Assembly (NCBI GenBank): GCA_017416145.1
Contig: JAFQDD010000013.1
Span: forward strand, 1-59,390
From: Spirochaetaceae bacterium
Lineage (GTDB): Bacteria > Spirochaetota > Spirochaetia > Treponematales > Treponemataceae
DNA: 59,390 nucleotides
Reading direction: 5' to 3'
Below are positions 8,808 to 17,149 of this stretch, piece by piece (position 1 is the stretch's first letter; every line of letters starts with the position of its first letter). Made by a program: the position numbers and the translations under genes. The notes below the pieces were generated by a model. The model had not been told where the DNA came from. It searched no databases and worked only from the letters and a program-made list of their open reading frames with translations.

Positions 8808-9655
8808 ACATATTAGCAAATTATCATACTCATTCCACCTTTTGTGATGGAAACAATTCATTGCAAGAAATAGCAAAATTTGCTTACGAAAATGGTGTAA
8901 ATTATCTTGGATTTTCATCTCATTCAGCATATCCTGCCACAACAGGTTGTGAAATGCATCCTGAGAAGTTTTCTCAATACAGAGAAGATATTTTTCAATT
9001 AAAATCTCAATACAAAGATAAAATGGAAATTCTATTTGGTTTTGAAGCTGATTTCCTTCCCCCATTATCATTTCCAGATTACAGTTATTATGAAAAGCAT
9101 AATCCAGATTATTTAATTGGTTCTGTACATTTTGTGTGGAATCAGGATGCAATAGAAAATGGTACAATGACGGTTGATGATGAAACTGGCAAAGTTCAAG
9201 AAGGTCTTGAAAAGGTGTTTGCTGGAGACAAAAAAAAGATGGTTCAAACTTATTTTGCTCATCAACGAGAAATGCTAAAATCCTGTGATTTTGATATTAT
9301 TGGACATATTGATTTAGTTAGAAAACGAAATAAACCACTAAATCTTTTTTCAGAGGATGATTCTTGGTACAAAAAAGAATTGTTGGCTACAGCAAAAGAA
9401 ATTGCAAAAGCTGGGGTTGTGGTAGAAATCAATACAGGTGGAATGGCTAGAGGTGCAACTACATCACCTTATCCTAGTGTGGATTTCCTAAAAATCTTAA
9501 GAAAATTTGATGTGCCGATTGTTTTTAGTTCAGATGCCCATTCTGTGGAAAATCTTTTGTATGGATTTGATGTGGCTGCAAATCATGCAAAACTAGCTGG
9601 ATATTCTGAACGTCAATATCTTACTCTTGATGGTTGGAAAACATTAAATATTTAA
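8804..9655 (+). CDS. PHP-family histidinol-phosphatase-like phosphoesterase
   Basis: A 283-residue PHP domain protein. The metal-binding motifs are visible: YHTHSTFCDG near the N-terminus, GFEADF, GSVHF, DIIGHIDLV and SSDAHS. The arrangement resembles HisK-type histidinol phosphate phosphatase, which makes histidinol from histidinol phosphate with a trinuclear metal centre. No other his gene is near, so another phosphoester substrate is possible. The start at 8804 overlaps the kinase stop as ATGA, indicating translational coupling; a Met 15 nt upstream is less likely. Confidence 0.8.
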   Translation: MNILANYHTHSTFCDGNNSLQEIAKFAYENGVNYLGFSSHSAYPATTGCEMHPEKFSQYREDIFQLKSQYKDKMEILFGFEADFLPPLSFPDYSYYEKHNPDYLIGSVHFVWNQDAIENGTMTVDDETGKVQEGLEKVFAGDKKKMVQTYFAHQREMLKSCDFDIIGHIDLVRKRNKPLNLFSEDDSWYKKELLATAKEIAKAGVVVEINTGGMARGATTSPYPSVDFLKILRKFDVPIVFSSDAHSVENLLYGFDVAANHAKLAGYSERQYLTLDGWKTLNI

Positions 9656-9673
9656 ATTGTGATTTTTGGTTTG

Positions 9674-9702
9674 TTGAGTAAAATCAATATAAAGTGTATT
9701 AT
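9674..9702 (+). promoter_or_regulatory. Promoter with start-codon-abutting geometry (lipoprotein gene)
   Basis: TTGAGT (9674), 17-nt spacer, TATTAT (9697-9702), CCAAAT, then ATG at 9709. No Shine-Dalgarno sequence is present. Confidence 0.65.
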
Positions 9703-9708
9703 CCAAAT

Positions 9709-10548
9709 ATGAAAAATATGAAAAAATTAAACAAAATATTCTTTTTTCTAATGTTGATGCTTTTATGTTTTTCCTGCAAAGAGGAAAAATCCGATACACA
9801 AACAGAAATTACAGAAATTGACATAAAACCAAATATTTCAACCGAAGATTCGCAGCTTCCTTTGTGGATTCCAGGCGAATATTCCAAGGTCGTTATAGTT
9901 TTTGGTCACGGATATGAAACTCCAGAATTGCAAGAACCAATTTTAAAAGAATTGGAAAAAAACTTTGGACTTGCAGAAAACAAGGGATTGCTTCTAACAA
10001 GAACTTTTCCAGAAACATATTTTAACAACAAAAAAGTTTCAGCGGATTGGCTTCGAAAAAGTCTAGTAGGCGAAGATGTTTTTGCAATTATCACAATTGG
10101 GGCTCCTGAAAAGACCCATTTTACTTTGGCAGATTTACAAGATAGTGGATTTTCTGGAAAAGTGTATTCAATTTTTCCACAGGATAATATTTTGGGAACA
10201 GAATCTGGCTCGGAATTTGTTTTAAATTATAAATCATTAGGTGTAAAACTTGATGAAAGTCCAGTTTACGTAATTGATACAAATAAAGAGATTTCTACAA
10301 ATATTTCGAAAAATTACGAAGAAGAGGGAATGTTTACAGGAGATATTACAAAGGTTTTGATTCCGATTATTAAACGGATAAAATCAGTAAACAAAAAGGC
10401 AATTCCTGAAACTCCAGGAAGTTTTGTGTCTTATTTACAAGAAGCCTTCAAAGCATATTTTCCTGATTTTACATTGACTCCATACGTTGATGCTCAAACT
10501 GGTATAAAATCTCTAAATCACTATGTACTTGGAGTTTACGATGAATAA
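9709..10548 (+). CDS. Lipoprotein of unknown function
   Basis: A 279-residue protein with a lipoprotein signal: a basic start, a hydrophobic stretch and the relaxed lipobox CFSC with Cys23. The mature domain has alternating beta/alpha character (VVIVFGHGYETPELQ, DVFAIITIGAPE), which could be a Rossmann-like periplasmic-binding fold; this is inference. I do not recognise the family. The ATG at 9709 is favoured because the promoter ends 6 nt before it; ATG 9718 is an alternative. The next gene overlaps by 8 nt. Confidence 0.65.
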   Translation: MKNMKKLNKIFFFLMLMLLCFSCKEEKSDTQTEITEIDIKPNISTEDSQLPLWIPGEYSKVVIVFGHGYETPELQEPILKELEKNFGLAENKGLLLTRTFPETYFNNKKVSADWLRKSLVGEDVFAIITIGAPEKTHFTLADLQDSGFSGKVYSIFPQDNILGTESGSEFVLNYKSLGVKLDESPVYVIDTNKEISTNISKNYEEEGMFTGDITKVLIPIIKRIKSVNKKAIPETPGSFVSYLQEAFKAYFPDFTLTPYVDAQTGIKSLNHYVLGVYDE

Positions 10549-11254
10549 ACTAACTTATTTTGGTGATGGTTTAATTTCTTCTCTTGATGATATTGAAATC
10601 CTTGCAGCCAAAAAAGCTGGAAAAATTCTTGTATTATCTGATACCCACGGACTTGATGCTGAAATTTTAGAAGCTGTTTTAGACAATTTTGGTCAAGAAG
10701 TTGACGTGCTTTTGTTTTGTGGCGACGGTTTTTCTGATGTTGGAGAAGTGATACAAAAAGCTCTCACAAATGAAAAACTTCAAGAAAAGTTGCCTTCTTT
10801 GGTTGCCTATGTTCGTGGAAATAATGATGAACGAAGTTATGTGATTTCAGCCCCTTATTCCGAAGAAATGAACAAAGAAAAAACTGAAAATCACGATAAT
10901 TTTAAAATTATACAGCTAAATATTCCAGAAAGCATAACTTTCATTTTGGCTGGAAGACGAGTTTTTGCAACCCACGGTCATCGGCATTGTGTAAATTATG
11001 GATTTGACCAGCTTTACGCCATCGCTGATAATTTACCTGCTGATATGATTTTTTACGGCCATACCCACAAAGCTTACTTTGAGGAAACTCACGGAACATT
11101 GTTTTTAAATCCTGGAAGTTTGTGTTATCCACGTGGAGGTCAAGAACCTTCTTTGGCAATAGTTTCATTTCCAGGAATTGAAGAACGATATGTAGTAGAA
11201 TATTACAACGTAGGTAAAAATATTTTAGGCTCATATAATTTTGAACAAGTTTAG
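10541..11254 (+). CDS. YfcE/MJ0936-type metallophosphoesterase
   Basis: A 237-residue calcineurin-like phosphoesterase of the small YfcE phosphodiesterase group. Metal-binding blocks are LVLSDTHG, FCGDG, VRGNNDE, ATHGH and YGHTH, followed by the family-typical NPGS. It should hydrolyse phosphodiesters in the cytoplasm; the natural substrate is unknown. The start at 10541 has GGAG 8 nt upstream and overlaps the lipoprotein stop by 8 nt, so translation is probably coupled. Confidence 0.87.
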   Translation: MNKLTYFGDGLISSLDDIEILAAKKAGKILVLSDTHGLDAEILEAVLDNFGQEVDVLLFCGDGFSDVGEVIQKALTNEKLQEKLPSLVAYVRGNNDERSYVISAPYSEEMNKEKTENHDNFKIIQLNIPESITFILAGRRVFATHGHRHCVNYGFDQLYAIADNLPADMIFYGHTHKAYFEETHGTLFLNPGSLCYPRGGQEPSLAIVSFPGIEERYVVEYYNVGKNILGSYNFEQV

Positions 11255-11272
11255 AAATAGGAGGTGTTTATT

Positions 11273-11851
11273 TTGAAAAATGTAAAAATCATTTTTGTTT
11301 TGTTAATTTTATCAATTTGTTGTAAAGCTTTTGCTGATGACTCCGTTACGAGATTTCACTGGGCATTGGGAACAGCTGCAATTTCTTACGGTGATTCTGA
11401 AACAGACACAGCTATGGAATATCTTTCAGATAATGATTATTCAAGAATAATTTTATCTGGTGAACTTGGCTTTTCTTTTAAACTTGATGAAATGCTTAGA
11501 TTTGTTGTTGGCGGAAATTTAGTTTATGATTCCTTTTGGAAAGATTCTCAATCTGCATTTTTTTTAGATTACGCATTATTTGGAGGAATGAGAGTTTATC
11601 CAGGTCTTGGTGGGCTTAATTTCGGTCTTGAATACAATACAGGTCGTCGCTCAAATTTTTACAAATTGGATGATATTTCTGTTGATTCAAGCTCCACAAA
11701 ATGGGGAAACGGATTTCGCATTGTAACTGAGTATGATTTTTCAGTTAATACAACTGGTTTTGCTCCTGTAGTTGGTTTTAGTTATCGAAGAATGCCTCGC
11801 GGTGGTTTTGCAGATAACATTTTTACATTCTATTTTAGATTTTCGTACTAA
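11273..11851 (+). CDS. Small outer-membrane beta-barrel-like protein with a TTG start
   Basis: A 193-residue protein with a signal peptide (KNVKIIFVLLILSICCKAFA). The mature chain is made of alternating amphipathic strands and ends in FYFRFSY, an aromatic C-terminus typical of outer-membrane barrels. Length fits an 8-stranded barrel. The start is taken as TTG at 11273 because a perfect AGGAGGTG lies 6 nt upstream; the GTG inside that motif cannot be the start. Function unknown. It is followed after 2 nt by the radical SAM gene. Confidence 0.7.
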   Translation: MKNVKIIFVLLILSICCKAFADDSVTRFHWALGTAAISYGDSETDTAMEYLSDNDYSRIILSGELGFSFKLDEMLRFVVGGNLVYDSFWKDSQSAFFLDYALFGGMRVYPGLGGLNFGLEYNTGRRSNFYKLDDISVDSSSTKWGNGFRIVTEYDFSVNTTGFAPVVGFSYRRMPRGGFADNIFTFYFRFSY

Positions 11852-11853
11852 AA

Positions 11854-13626
11854 ATGTCAGTTTTACTTGTAGCAATAAATTCTAAATATTCTCACACAAA
11901 TCTTGCAGTTCGCTCTATCGCTGGATATGTAAAAGAAAATTTACCGGAAGTAAATATTAAGTTTGATGAATGGACAATTCAAGAACCGATTTTGAATATT
12001 CTTCGGGGAATAAAAGAACATAAGCCGCGGGTGGTGATTTTTTCAGTTTATATTTGGAATTGTCAAGTTTGTTATTCAGTTGCTGAGGAATTAAAAAAAA
12101 TTGCTCCAGAAGTCTTAATCGGTGCTGGAGGACCAGAAGTTTCCTACAAGGGTGCAGAATTTTTTGCTAATAATCCATCTTTTGACTTTTTAGTTAAGGG
12201 CGAAGGCGAAAAAATCACTTTGGAATTGTGTAAAATCCTTTGTGGAAAATCTGAATTGCTAAAAGAACTTTATAAATATGATATTGAAAATCCAAAAGAA
12301 TATTATTTTGAAAATTTAAAATCTTTTATAAAATACAACTTCCTTTTAGATTTATCCCTTTTTAAACTGGATTTGATATCGGATTTGTCGGTTTTACCTT
12401 TTCCGTATCCAGAGTTTTTGCAAAATAATCTTGGGCAAAATCCTTTTGGACCTGCAGCTCATCCTGAAAATCGCATTTTGTATTATGAATCTTCTCGCGG
12501 TTGTCCTTTTTCTTGTTCCTATTGCCTTTCAAGCATTGATAAAACCGTTAGATTTATGCCATTGGAACGAGTTTTTGCTGATTTGAAGATTTTTTTAGGT
12601 GAAAAAGTTAAACTTGTAAAATTTGTAGATAGAACTTTTAATTTAAATGAAAGTCGATATTTGCAAATTTGGGAATTTATTAAAAATAATTACAACGGCG
12701 TTACCCGATTCCATTTTGAAATTGCTGCAGAATGTTTGTCTGATAAGGCATTGGATTTTATAAAGGAAATGCCAGAAAATTCTATCCAGTTTGAAATTGG
12801 AGTACAATCAATTAATCATGAAACTTTGGATGAAGTAGGTCGAAAAGTTGATTTGGAAAATTTAGCTAGAATAATTAGCAAGATTCCAAGTTTTATTCAT
12901 GTTCATTTGGATTTGATTGCAGGTTTACCTTACGAATCTTTGGAAAAATTTAGAAAATCTTTTGATTTTACGTTCAAACTAAAACCAAATATGCTTCAAC
13001 TTGGATTTTTGAAGATTCTTGAAGGTACGAAAATGGCTACTTTTGCCGAAAATCACGGTTTTAAGTATCTTTCTGTGCCACCTTACGAGGTTTTGGAAAC
13101 CCCTGATATTTCTTGGGAAGATTTGGTTTTCTTAAAGGATATTGAACTTCTAAATGACGAATTTTGGAATAGCGGAAAGTTCGTGAAATTGTTTGAATAT
13201 TTGCTTTTGAAAGAGGATTTTTCTCCTTTTGATTTTTATGTTTCTCTTATGGAATATGCAAAAATCTCAGAAAAATTTGAAACAGCTTTAAGTCAAGCCC
13301 ATAAAACTGATTTTTGGTTTGATTTAGTATATTCATATTTTGCAGAAAAAAAATCTGAAGAGAATATTTTGATTTTGGATTTGATAAAATTTGATTACAT
13401 ATCAATGGGAAAAACTTCAACTTTTCCAGCTTGGTACAATCATATTTACAGTAAAGATGCTCATCATCAAGCTTTGTTGGAATACGATGATATGCACAGT
13501 ACTCGTTTGGCTTATGCTAATTCAAATTATGAGGAATTTTCTGTAAATCCAAAAACTTTTGAAAAAGTACCTTCTAAGATTTTGTTTTTGTACAACAAAA
13601 ATAATACAAAGTCCATTGTTTTGTAA
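11854..13626 (+). CDS. B12-binding-domain radical SAM protein (DUF4080 type)
   Basis: A 590-residue protein with an N-terminal cobalamin-binding-like Rossmann domain (about 1-140), a radical SAM core with the [4Fe-4S] motif C217-x3-C221-x2-C224 (GCPFSCSYC), and a C-terminal region of the DUF4080 type. The set is usually named B12-binding radical SAM enzyme; reactions known in the superfamily include methylation and ring rearrangement, but this subgroup has no settled substrate. No Shine-Dalgarno sequence is seen and only 2 nt separate it from the upstream stop, suggesting coupled translation. Confidence 0.85.
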   Translation: MSVLLVAINSKYSHTNLAVRSIAGYVKENLPEVNIKFDEWTIQEPILNILRGIKEHKPRVVIFSVYIWNCQVCYSVAEELKKIAPEVLIGAGGPEVSYKGAEFFANNPSFDFLVKGEGEKITLELCKILCGKSELLKELYKYDIENPKEYYFENLKSFIKYNFLLDLSLFKLDLISDLSVLPFPYPEFLQNNLGQNPFGPAAHPENRILYYESSRGCPFSCSYCLSSIDKTVRFMPLERVFADLKIFLGEKVKLVKFVDRTFNLNESRYLQIWEFIKNNYNGVTRFHFEIAAECLSDKALDFIKEMPENSIQFEIGVQSINHETLDEVGRKVDLENLARIISKIPSFIHVHLDLIAGLPYESLEKFRKSFDFTFKLKPNMLQLGFLKILEGTKMATFAENHGFKYLSVPPYEVLETPDISWEDLVFLKDIELLNDEFWNSGKFVKLFEYLLLKEDFSPFDFYVSLMEYAKISEKFETALSQAHKTDFWFDLVYSYFAEKKSEENILILDLIKFDYISMGKTSTFPAWYNHIYSKDAHHQALLEYDDMHSTRLAYANSNYEEFSVNPKTFEKVPSKILFLYNKNNTKSIVL

Positions 13627-13637
13627 TAGATAAAATC

Positions 13638-13666
13638 TTGACAAGAAAGAGTAATTGAAGTATTTT
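13638..13666 (+). promoter_or_regulatory. Promoter of the tRNA-Gln/tRNA-Glu pair
   Basis: Consensus TTGACA (13638), 17-nt spacer, TATTTT. The predicted start is about 5 nt before the tRNA-Gln 5' end. Confidence 0.6.
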
Positions 13667-13678
13667 TTATACACACAT

Positions 13679-13749
13679 TCCCCGGTTGTGTAATGGTAGC
13701 ACGTTAGATTCTGGTTCTGATTGTGGGGGTTCGAATCCTCCCCGGGGAA
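13679..13749 (+). tRNA. tRNA-Gln (anticodon CTG)
   Basis: The cloverleaf folds fully: the 7-bp acceptor TCCCCGG/CCGGGGA is perfect, the D arm GTG/CAC encloses TAATGGTAG, the anticodon stem TTAGA/TCTGA has loop TTCTGGT (anticodon CTG at 13711-13713), and the T arm GGGGG/CCTCC has loop TTCGAAT. The discriminator is A149, and no CCA is encoded. GatCAB, encoded 1.6 kb downstream, converts Glu-tRNA(Gln) to Gln-tRNA(Gln). Confidence 0.95.
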
Positions 13750-13754
13750 ATCTT

Positions 13755-13826
13755 GGTCCCTTCGTCTAACGGTTAGGACAGTGGATTCTCATTCCACCAA
13801 TAGGGGTTCGATTCCCCTAGGGACTG
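13755..13826 (+). tRNA. tRNA-Glu (anticodon CTC)
   Basis: The acceptor stem GGTCCCT/AGGGACT pairs fully but ends in a G1-U72 wobble where C72 is usual. The anticodon stem GTGGA/TCCAC has loop TTCTCAT (anticodon CTC), the T loop is TTCGATT, and the discriminator is G. It lies 5 nt after tRNA-Gln and is presumably co-transcribed. Charged by glutamyl-tRNA synthetase, whose gene is at the right end of the window. Confidence 0.95.
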
Positions 13827-13866
13827 TAGGGTTTTGGAAATACGTCGTGTATTTCCAAAACCCTAC
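13826..13866 (+). repeat. Perfect 18-bp hairpin abutting tRNA-Glu
   Basis: The arm at 13826-13843 is the exact reverse complement of 13849-13866, with a 5-nt loop. It starts on the tRNA discriminator base. No T-run follows, so it is not a textbook terminator; it could protect or help process the tRNA 3' trailer. Its right arm is also the start of the first unit of the 88-bp array. Confidence 0.8.
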
Positions 13867-14193
13867 GAGAATTTTCTTTGAAAATTCTCGTTTAGCATTA
13901 ATCGGACCTCCTTGTCCGACTTGATAGACAATGTCGTGTATTTGCACCACCTACGAGAATTTTCTTTGAAAATTCTCGTTTAGCATTAATCGGACATCCT
14001 TGTCCGACTTGATAGACAACGTCGTGTATTTCCAAAACCCTGCGAGAATTTTCTTTGAAAATTCTCGTTTAGCATTAATCGGACATCCTTGTCCGACTTA
14101 ATAGACAACGTCGTGTATTTGCACCACCTACTAGAATTTTCTACCGAAAATTCTAGTTTTGCTGTAATCGGGTCTCCGTGCTTGACTTGATAG
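13843..14193 (+). repeat. Four-unit tandem array of 88/89-bp units, each with two hairpins
   Basis: Units begin with (C/T)GTCGTGTATTT at 13843, 13932, 14020 and 14109. Each holds hairpin A (13866-13890, 13954-13978, 14043-14067, 14131-14156) and hairpin B (first at 13902-13919, TCGGAC/GTCCGA). Units 1 and 3 share TCCAAAACCC, and units 2 and 4 share GCACCACCTA, so the array is a duplicated dimer. In unit 4 hairpin A changes CGAG to CTAG with the matching change on the other arm. No spacers or coding potential. With the following 80 bp it fills the gene-free stretch 13827-14273; nothing clear is seen in 14194-14273. Confidence 0.85.
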
Positions 14194-14273
14194 TTTTGAA
14201 AATTAGCTTATATGCAAAAATGTGTATAGGCTTTTTTTGTATACAAAACTGATTTTGCTTTCTCGCATAATTT

Positions 14274-15128
14274 TTATAAATCTAAAGTATCTCCAGTACC
14301 AATGTAAAAAACTTTTTCTTTCAAAATAGACTTTAATTTTGCAAATTGGCTTTCACCTGTGCAGTGGCAAGTGTAAAAAGTTGTTTTGTATGAAGAAAGC
14401 GTTTCTCCAAGGTTTTGTAGAATTTTAATATCACTTTGGTTTTCTGTGTCTAAAGATTTTAAATGAAAGCCCCCGATTAAAATATCAGGCTTGAACCAGT
14501 TTACAATGTTTAATATTCCTTTGTGAGAACAACCACTTATCAAGATTTTTTTGTTGTTTTCTTCCATCAAAAGATAGTGTTCGTGGGAAAAATCCTCTGG
14601 AACAAAAACTCCATTTTTTAATTGACACAAACCGTCTGTGTTTATGGGAACAATTTTTTCATTTTTATTACAGGCGTTCAGTTTAATATTTGGAACAATC
14701 TCTTTTTCTTCCCCAACAAAAATTGCTCGTTGTATAAAATCAGGATTTTTTAAAAGTTTTTTGTCTAGTCCAATGTATTTTTTTGAAGCATTGTAATTAT
14801 CAGAAAAAGCATTTTCGTTTATGAAAATTGGTGACGTTTTGTTGATATTCAAAAAGGCAGTAATCCCCAAAAAATCATTTTCAGAAGAGGGTAGACCACC
14901 GTGGTCGTAATGTCCGTGGGATAAAACCGCAAAATCTACTTCTTTTAAATTGATGTTTAGATTTTTGGCATTTTCTAAAAATAGGTTAGTTTGCCCCATA
15001 TCAAAAAGGATTTTATGATTTTCCGTTTCGATAAAAAGACTAAGACCGTGTTCTGCTTTTAATTTTTCTGCAAGAGATTTTTCAATATTTTTTGATATTG
15101 TGTTTTCTGTTAAAACTGTGATTTTCAT
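14274..15128 (-). CDS. MBL-fold metallo-hydrolase (beta-RFAP synthase-like)
   Basis: A 284-residue metallo-beta-lactamase fold protein. The metal-binding motif SHGHYDHGG (about residues 70-78) is intact, with further ligands in SGCSHKG and the late GFHL and TCHCTGE segments. The overall pattern matches the group often annotated as 7,8-dihydropterin-6-methyl-4-(beta-D-ribofuranosyl)-aminobenzene-5'-phosphate synthase-related hydrolases in methanogens and anaerobes; in a spirochete the substrate is probably different. It is a single gene on the minus strand, between the tRNA array and gatC. Confidence 0.82.
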   Translation of the reverse strand: MKITVLTENTISKNIEKSLAEKLKAEHGLSLFIETENHKILFDMGQTNLFLENAKNLNINLKEVDFAVLSHGHYDHGGLPSSENDFLGITAFLNINKTSPIFINENAFSDNYNASKKYIGLDKKLLKNPDFIQRAIFVGEEKEIVPNIKLNACNKNEKIVPINTDGLCQLKNGVFVPEDFSHEHYLLMEENNKKILISGCSHKGILNIVNWFKPDILIGGFHLKSLDTENQSDIKILQNLGETLSSYKTTFYTCHCTGESQFAKLKSILKEKVFYIGTGDTLDL

Positions 15129-15220
15129 AAATCCAAATCCATTTTTCGCATTTTACCCAAAATCTGCTTCTAAAGCAACTTTTTTCTTAGTTATTTCAAA
15201 AACCTTTCTTCTCTGAATAG

Positions 15221-15249
15221 TTTACTATTTCTCCATTTTTTTATAGAAT
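15221..15249 (+). promoter_or_regulatory. Possible gatCAB promoter
   Basis: TTTACT (15221), 17-nt spacer, TAGAAT (15244-15249), about 60 nt before the gatC ATG. Overlapping alternative -10 boxes (TATAGA, TATAAA) exist, so the exact start is uncertain. Confidence 0.4.
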
Positions 15250-15314
15250 ATAAAACTGAGGCAGATTTTTCAAAAATCAATATTTGCCAATGTTTTCAAT
15301 AATAAAGAGGTTTT

Positions 15315-15626
15315 ATGTCTACCGAAAAACGCAAAATCGACGAAAACACTTTGGATGCACTTTTGCATCTTTCTCGTCTATCACCAGAAAGTACAAATAT
15401 GGAAGTTTTAAAAGGTCAAGTTGATCAAATTGTTGAATATTTTGATCTTCTTTCTCAATATGATGATAGCCAAAATCCTTACGATGCTTATCCTTCTACA
15501 GTTGCCACAGAACTTAGAGATGATGAAATTGTAAAAGGTCTTGAAATCCCTGATGTTAAAAAAATGACCAGCGAATTTATGGACGGATATTTCCGTGTGC
15601 CAAAAGTTCTTGGAGAGGGAGCTTAA
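15315..15626 (+). CDS. gatC: Asp/Glu-tRNA amidotransferase subunit C
   Basis: A 103-residue protein with the GatC pattern: an N-terminal helix containing LDALLHLSRLSPES, a middle helix QVDQIVEYFDLLSQYD, and a C-terminal tail FRVPKVLGEG that wraps between GatA and GatB in known structures. It is the small, stabilising subunit of the amidotransferase. AGAGG lies 5 nt before the ATG. gatA begins 3 nt after the stop. Order gatC-gatA-gatB is the common one. Confidence 0.93.
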   Translation: MSTEKRKIDENTLDALLHLSRLSPESTNMEVLKGQVDQIVEYFDLLSQYDDSQNPYDAYPSTVATELRDDEIVKGLEIPDVKKMTSEFMDGYFRVPKVLGEGA

Positions 15627-15629
15627 TTT

Positions 15630-17147
15630 ATGACAGTTTTAGAATCTCGTAAAGCATTGATTGAAGGCAAAATTACAGCCTTAGAATTAGTAAATAAAAC
15701 AATTTCAGAATTTGAAAAAGATAAAGAATCTGCTCTTCCATTGAACGCATTTTTGGAAATCTATAAAAATGTTGTAAAAATGGCAGAAAGTGCAGACGCA
15801 GAAATTGCAGCTGCAAGAGAAAAGGGTGAAGTTGAAAAACTTTTTGAAGAAAAACCTCTTCTTGGAATCCCATTTGCAGTAAAAGACAATATTTCTGTAA
15901 AAGGTGAGCATTTAACCTGTGCTAGTAAGATTTTGGCTGGATACACAGCCCCTTACAACGCCACAGTTATTTCTCGCCTAGAAGCTGCTGGAGCTATTCC
16001 AGTTGGTCGCTGTAATCAAGACGAGTTCGCTATGGGCTCTTCTACAGAATATTCAGCTTATGGAGCTACAAGAAACCCTGTAAACCGTGAATACGTGTCT
16101 GGGGGTTCTTCTGGTGGTTCTGCAGCCGCCGTTGCAAGTGGTCAAGCAATGTTTGCACTTGGAACAGAAACTGGTGGCTCTGTTCGCCTTCCTGCAAGTT
16201 ATTGCGGGGTTTACGGCTTAAAAACAACATACGGCGTACTTAGTCGCTGGGGTGTTGTAGCTTTTGGTAGTTCTCTAGACCAAGTTGGGCTTTTCGGAAA
16301 AACTCCTTCAGATATCGCCTTACCACTTTCAGTAATGTCTGGAGTAGACTTCTATGACGACACTTCTGTGGATTTCCCTGCAAAAGAAGAGCTAAAAGCT
16401 GAAACTCTTTCTGGCTTAAAACCATACACAGATTTTGATAAATTAAAAATTGCCATTCCAAAGCAATTTATGCAAAATGAGGGAATGGATAGTGAAGTTC
16501 TAAAAGTTTTTGAAGATACTAAAAATTGGTTTATTTCAAAAGGTGCAAAAGTTGATATTGTAGACCTTCCAATTTTAGACATTTCTATTGCTGCTTATTA
16601 CGTTATTGCTTTAAGTGAAGCTGCAAGTAACCTTTCTCGCTTTGACGGAATCCGTTACGGAAGCCGCCAAGACCCAGGAGAAGGCTATGACGAACTTTAC
16701 ATCAAAACAAGAAGTGAAGGTTTTGGTCCAGAAGTAAAACGTCGTATTGTAATTGGGAACTACGTTTTAAGTGAACAATTTTCTGGAGATTGCTACAAAA
16801 AAGCTATGAGCGTTAGAGCTCGTATGCAATCAGAAATCTCAAAACTCTACGAAACTTATGATTTGATAATTAGCCCAGTTTGTCCAACAGCTGCCTTTAA
16901 ACTAGGCCAAAAAGTTGATGATCCAATGGCTATGTATCTTTCAGATATGTTTACAATCTTTGTAAATCTTTCTAGAACTTGTGCAATTTCTGTTCCAGCA
17001 GGTTTTAAATCCCCTGATGCAGAGGGAACAAAATTACCAGTTGGTGTTCAATTTGCAGGTCCAATGTTTAGCGAAAAGAAATTGTTAAATATTGCAGAGG
17101 CTTTTGAAAAAGATCATCCAAATCAAGCTACAGGAATGGAAGGTTAA
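15630..17147 (+). CDS. gatA: Asp/Glu-tRNA amidotransferase subunit A
   Basis: A 505-residue amidase-signature enzyme that releases ammonia from glutamine for the transamidation of Glu-tRNA(Gln) or Asp-tRNA(Asn). The Ser-cisSer-Lys triad is visible: Lys85 in FAVKDNIS, Ser160 in GGSSGGSAAAV and nucleophile Ser184 in TETGGSVRLPA, with the same spacing as characterised GatA proteins. Length is normal for the family. It sits between gatC and gatB with 3- and 2-nt gaps, so a single operon is clear. Confidence 0.96.
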   Translation: MTVLESRKALIEGKITALELVNKTISEFEKDKESALPLNAFLEIYKNVVKMAESADAEIAAAREKGEVEKLFEEKPLLGIPFAVKDNISVKGEHLTCASKILAGYTAPYNATVISRLEAAGAIPVGRCNQDEFAMGSSTEYSAYGATRNPVNREYVSGGSSGGSAAAVASGQAMFALGTETGGSVRLPASYCGVYGLKTTYGVLSRWGVVAFGSSLDQVGLFGKTPSDIALPLSVMSGVDFYDDTSVDFPAKEELKAETLSGLKPYTDFDKLKIAIPKQFMQNEGMDSEVLKVFEDTKNWFISKGAKVDIVDLPILDISIAAYYVIALSEAASNLSRFDGIRYGSRQDPGEGYDELYIKTRSEGFGPEVKRRIVIGNYVLSEQFSGDCYKKAMSVRARMQSEISKLYETYDLIISPVCPTAAFKLGQKVDDPMAMYLSDMFTIFVNLSRTCAISVPAGFKSPDAEGTKLPVGVQFAGPMFSEKKLLNIAEAFEKDHPNQATGMEG

Positions 17148-17149
17148 TT

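Noticed and set aside
13721-13924. 67-codon ORF across the tRNAs
   Set aside because: It is open only by chance: it covers tRNA-Gln, tRNA-Glu and the first hairpins and has no ribosome binding site.
13843-14193. CRISPR array
   Set aside because: Units are 88-89 bp and nearly identical end to end; there are no unique spacers between short repeats and no cas genes in the window.
15129-15314. T-box or other riboswitch before gatC
   Set aside because: No T-box sequence, specifier stem or terminator is visible in the 186-bp region.
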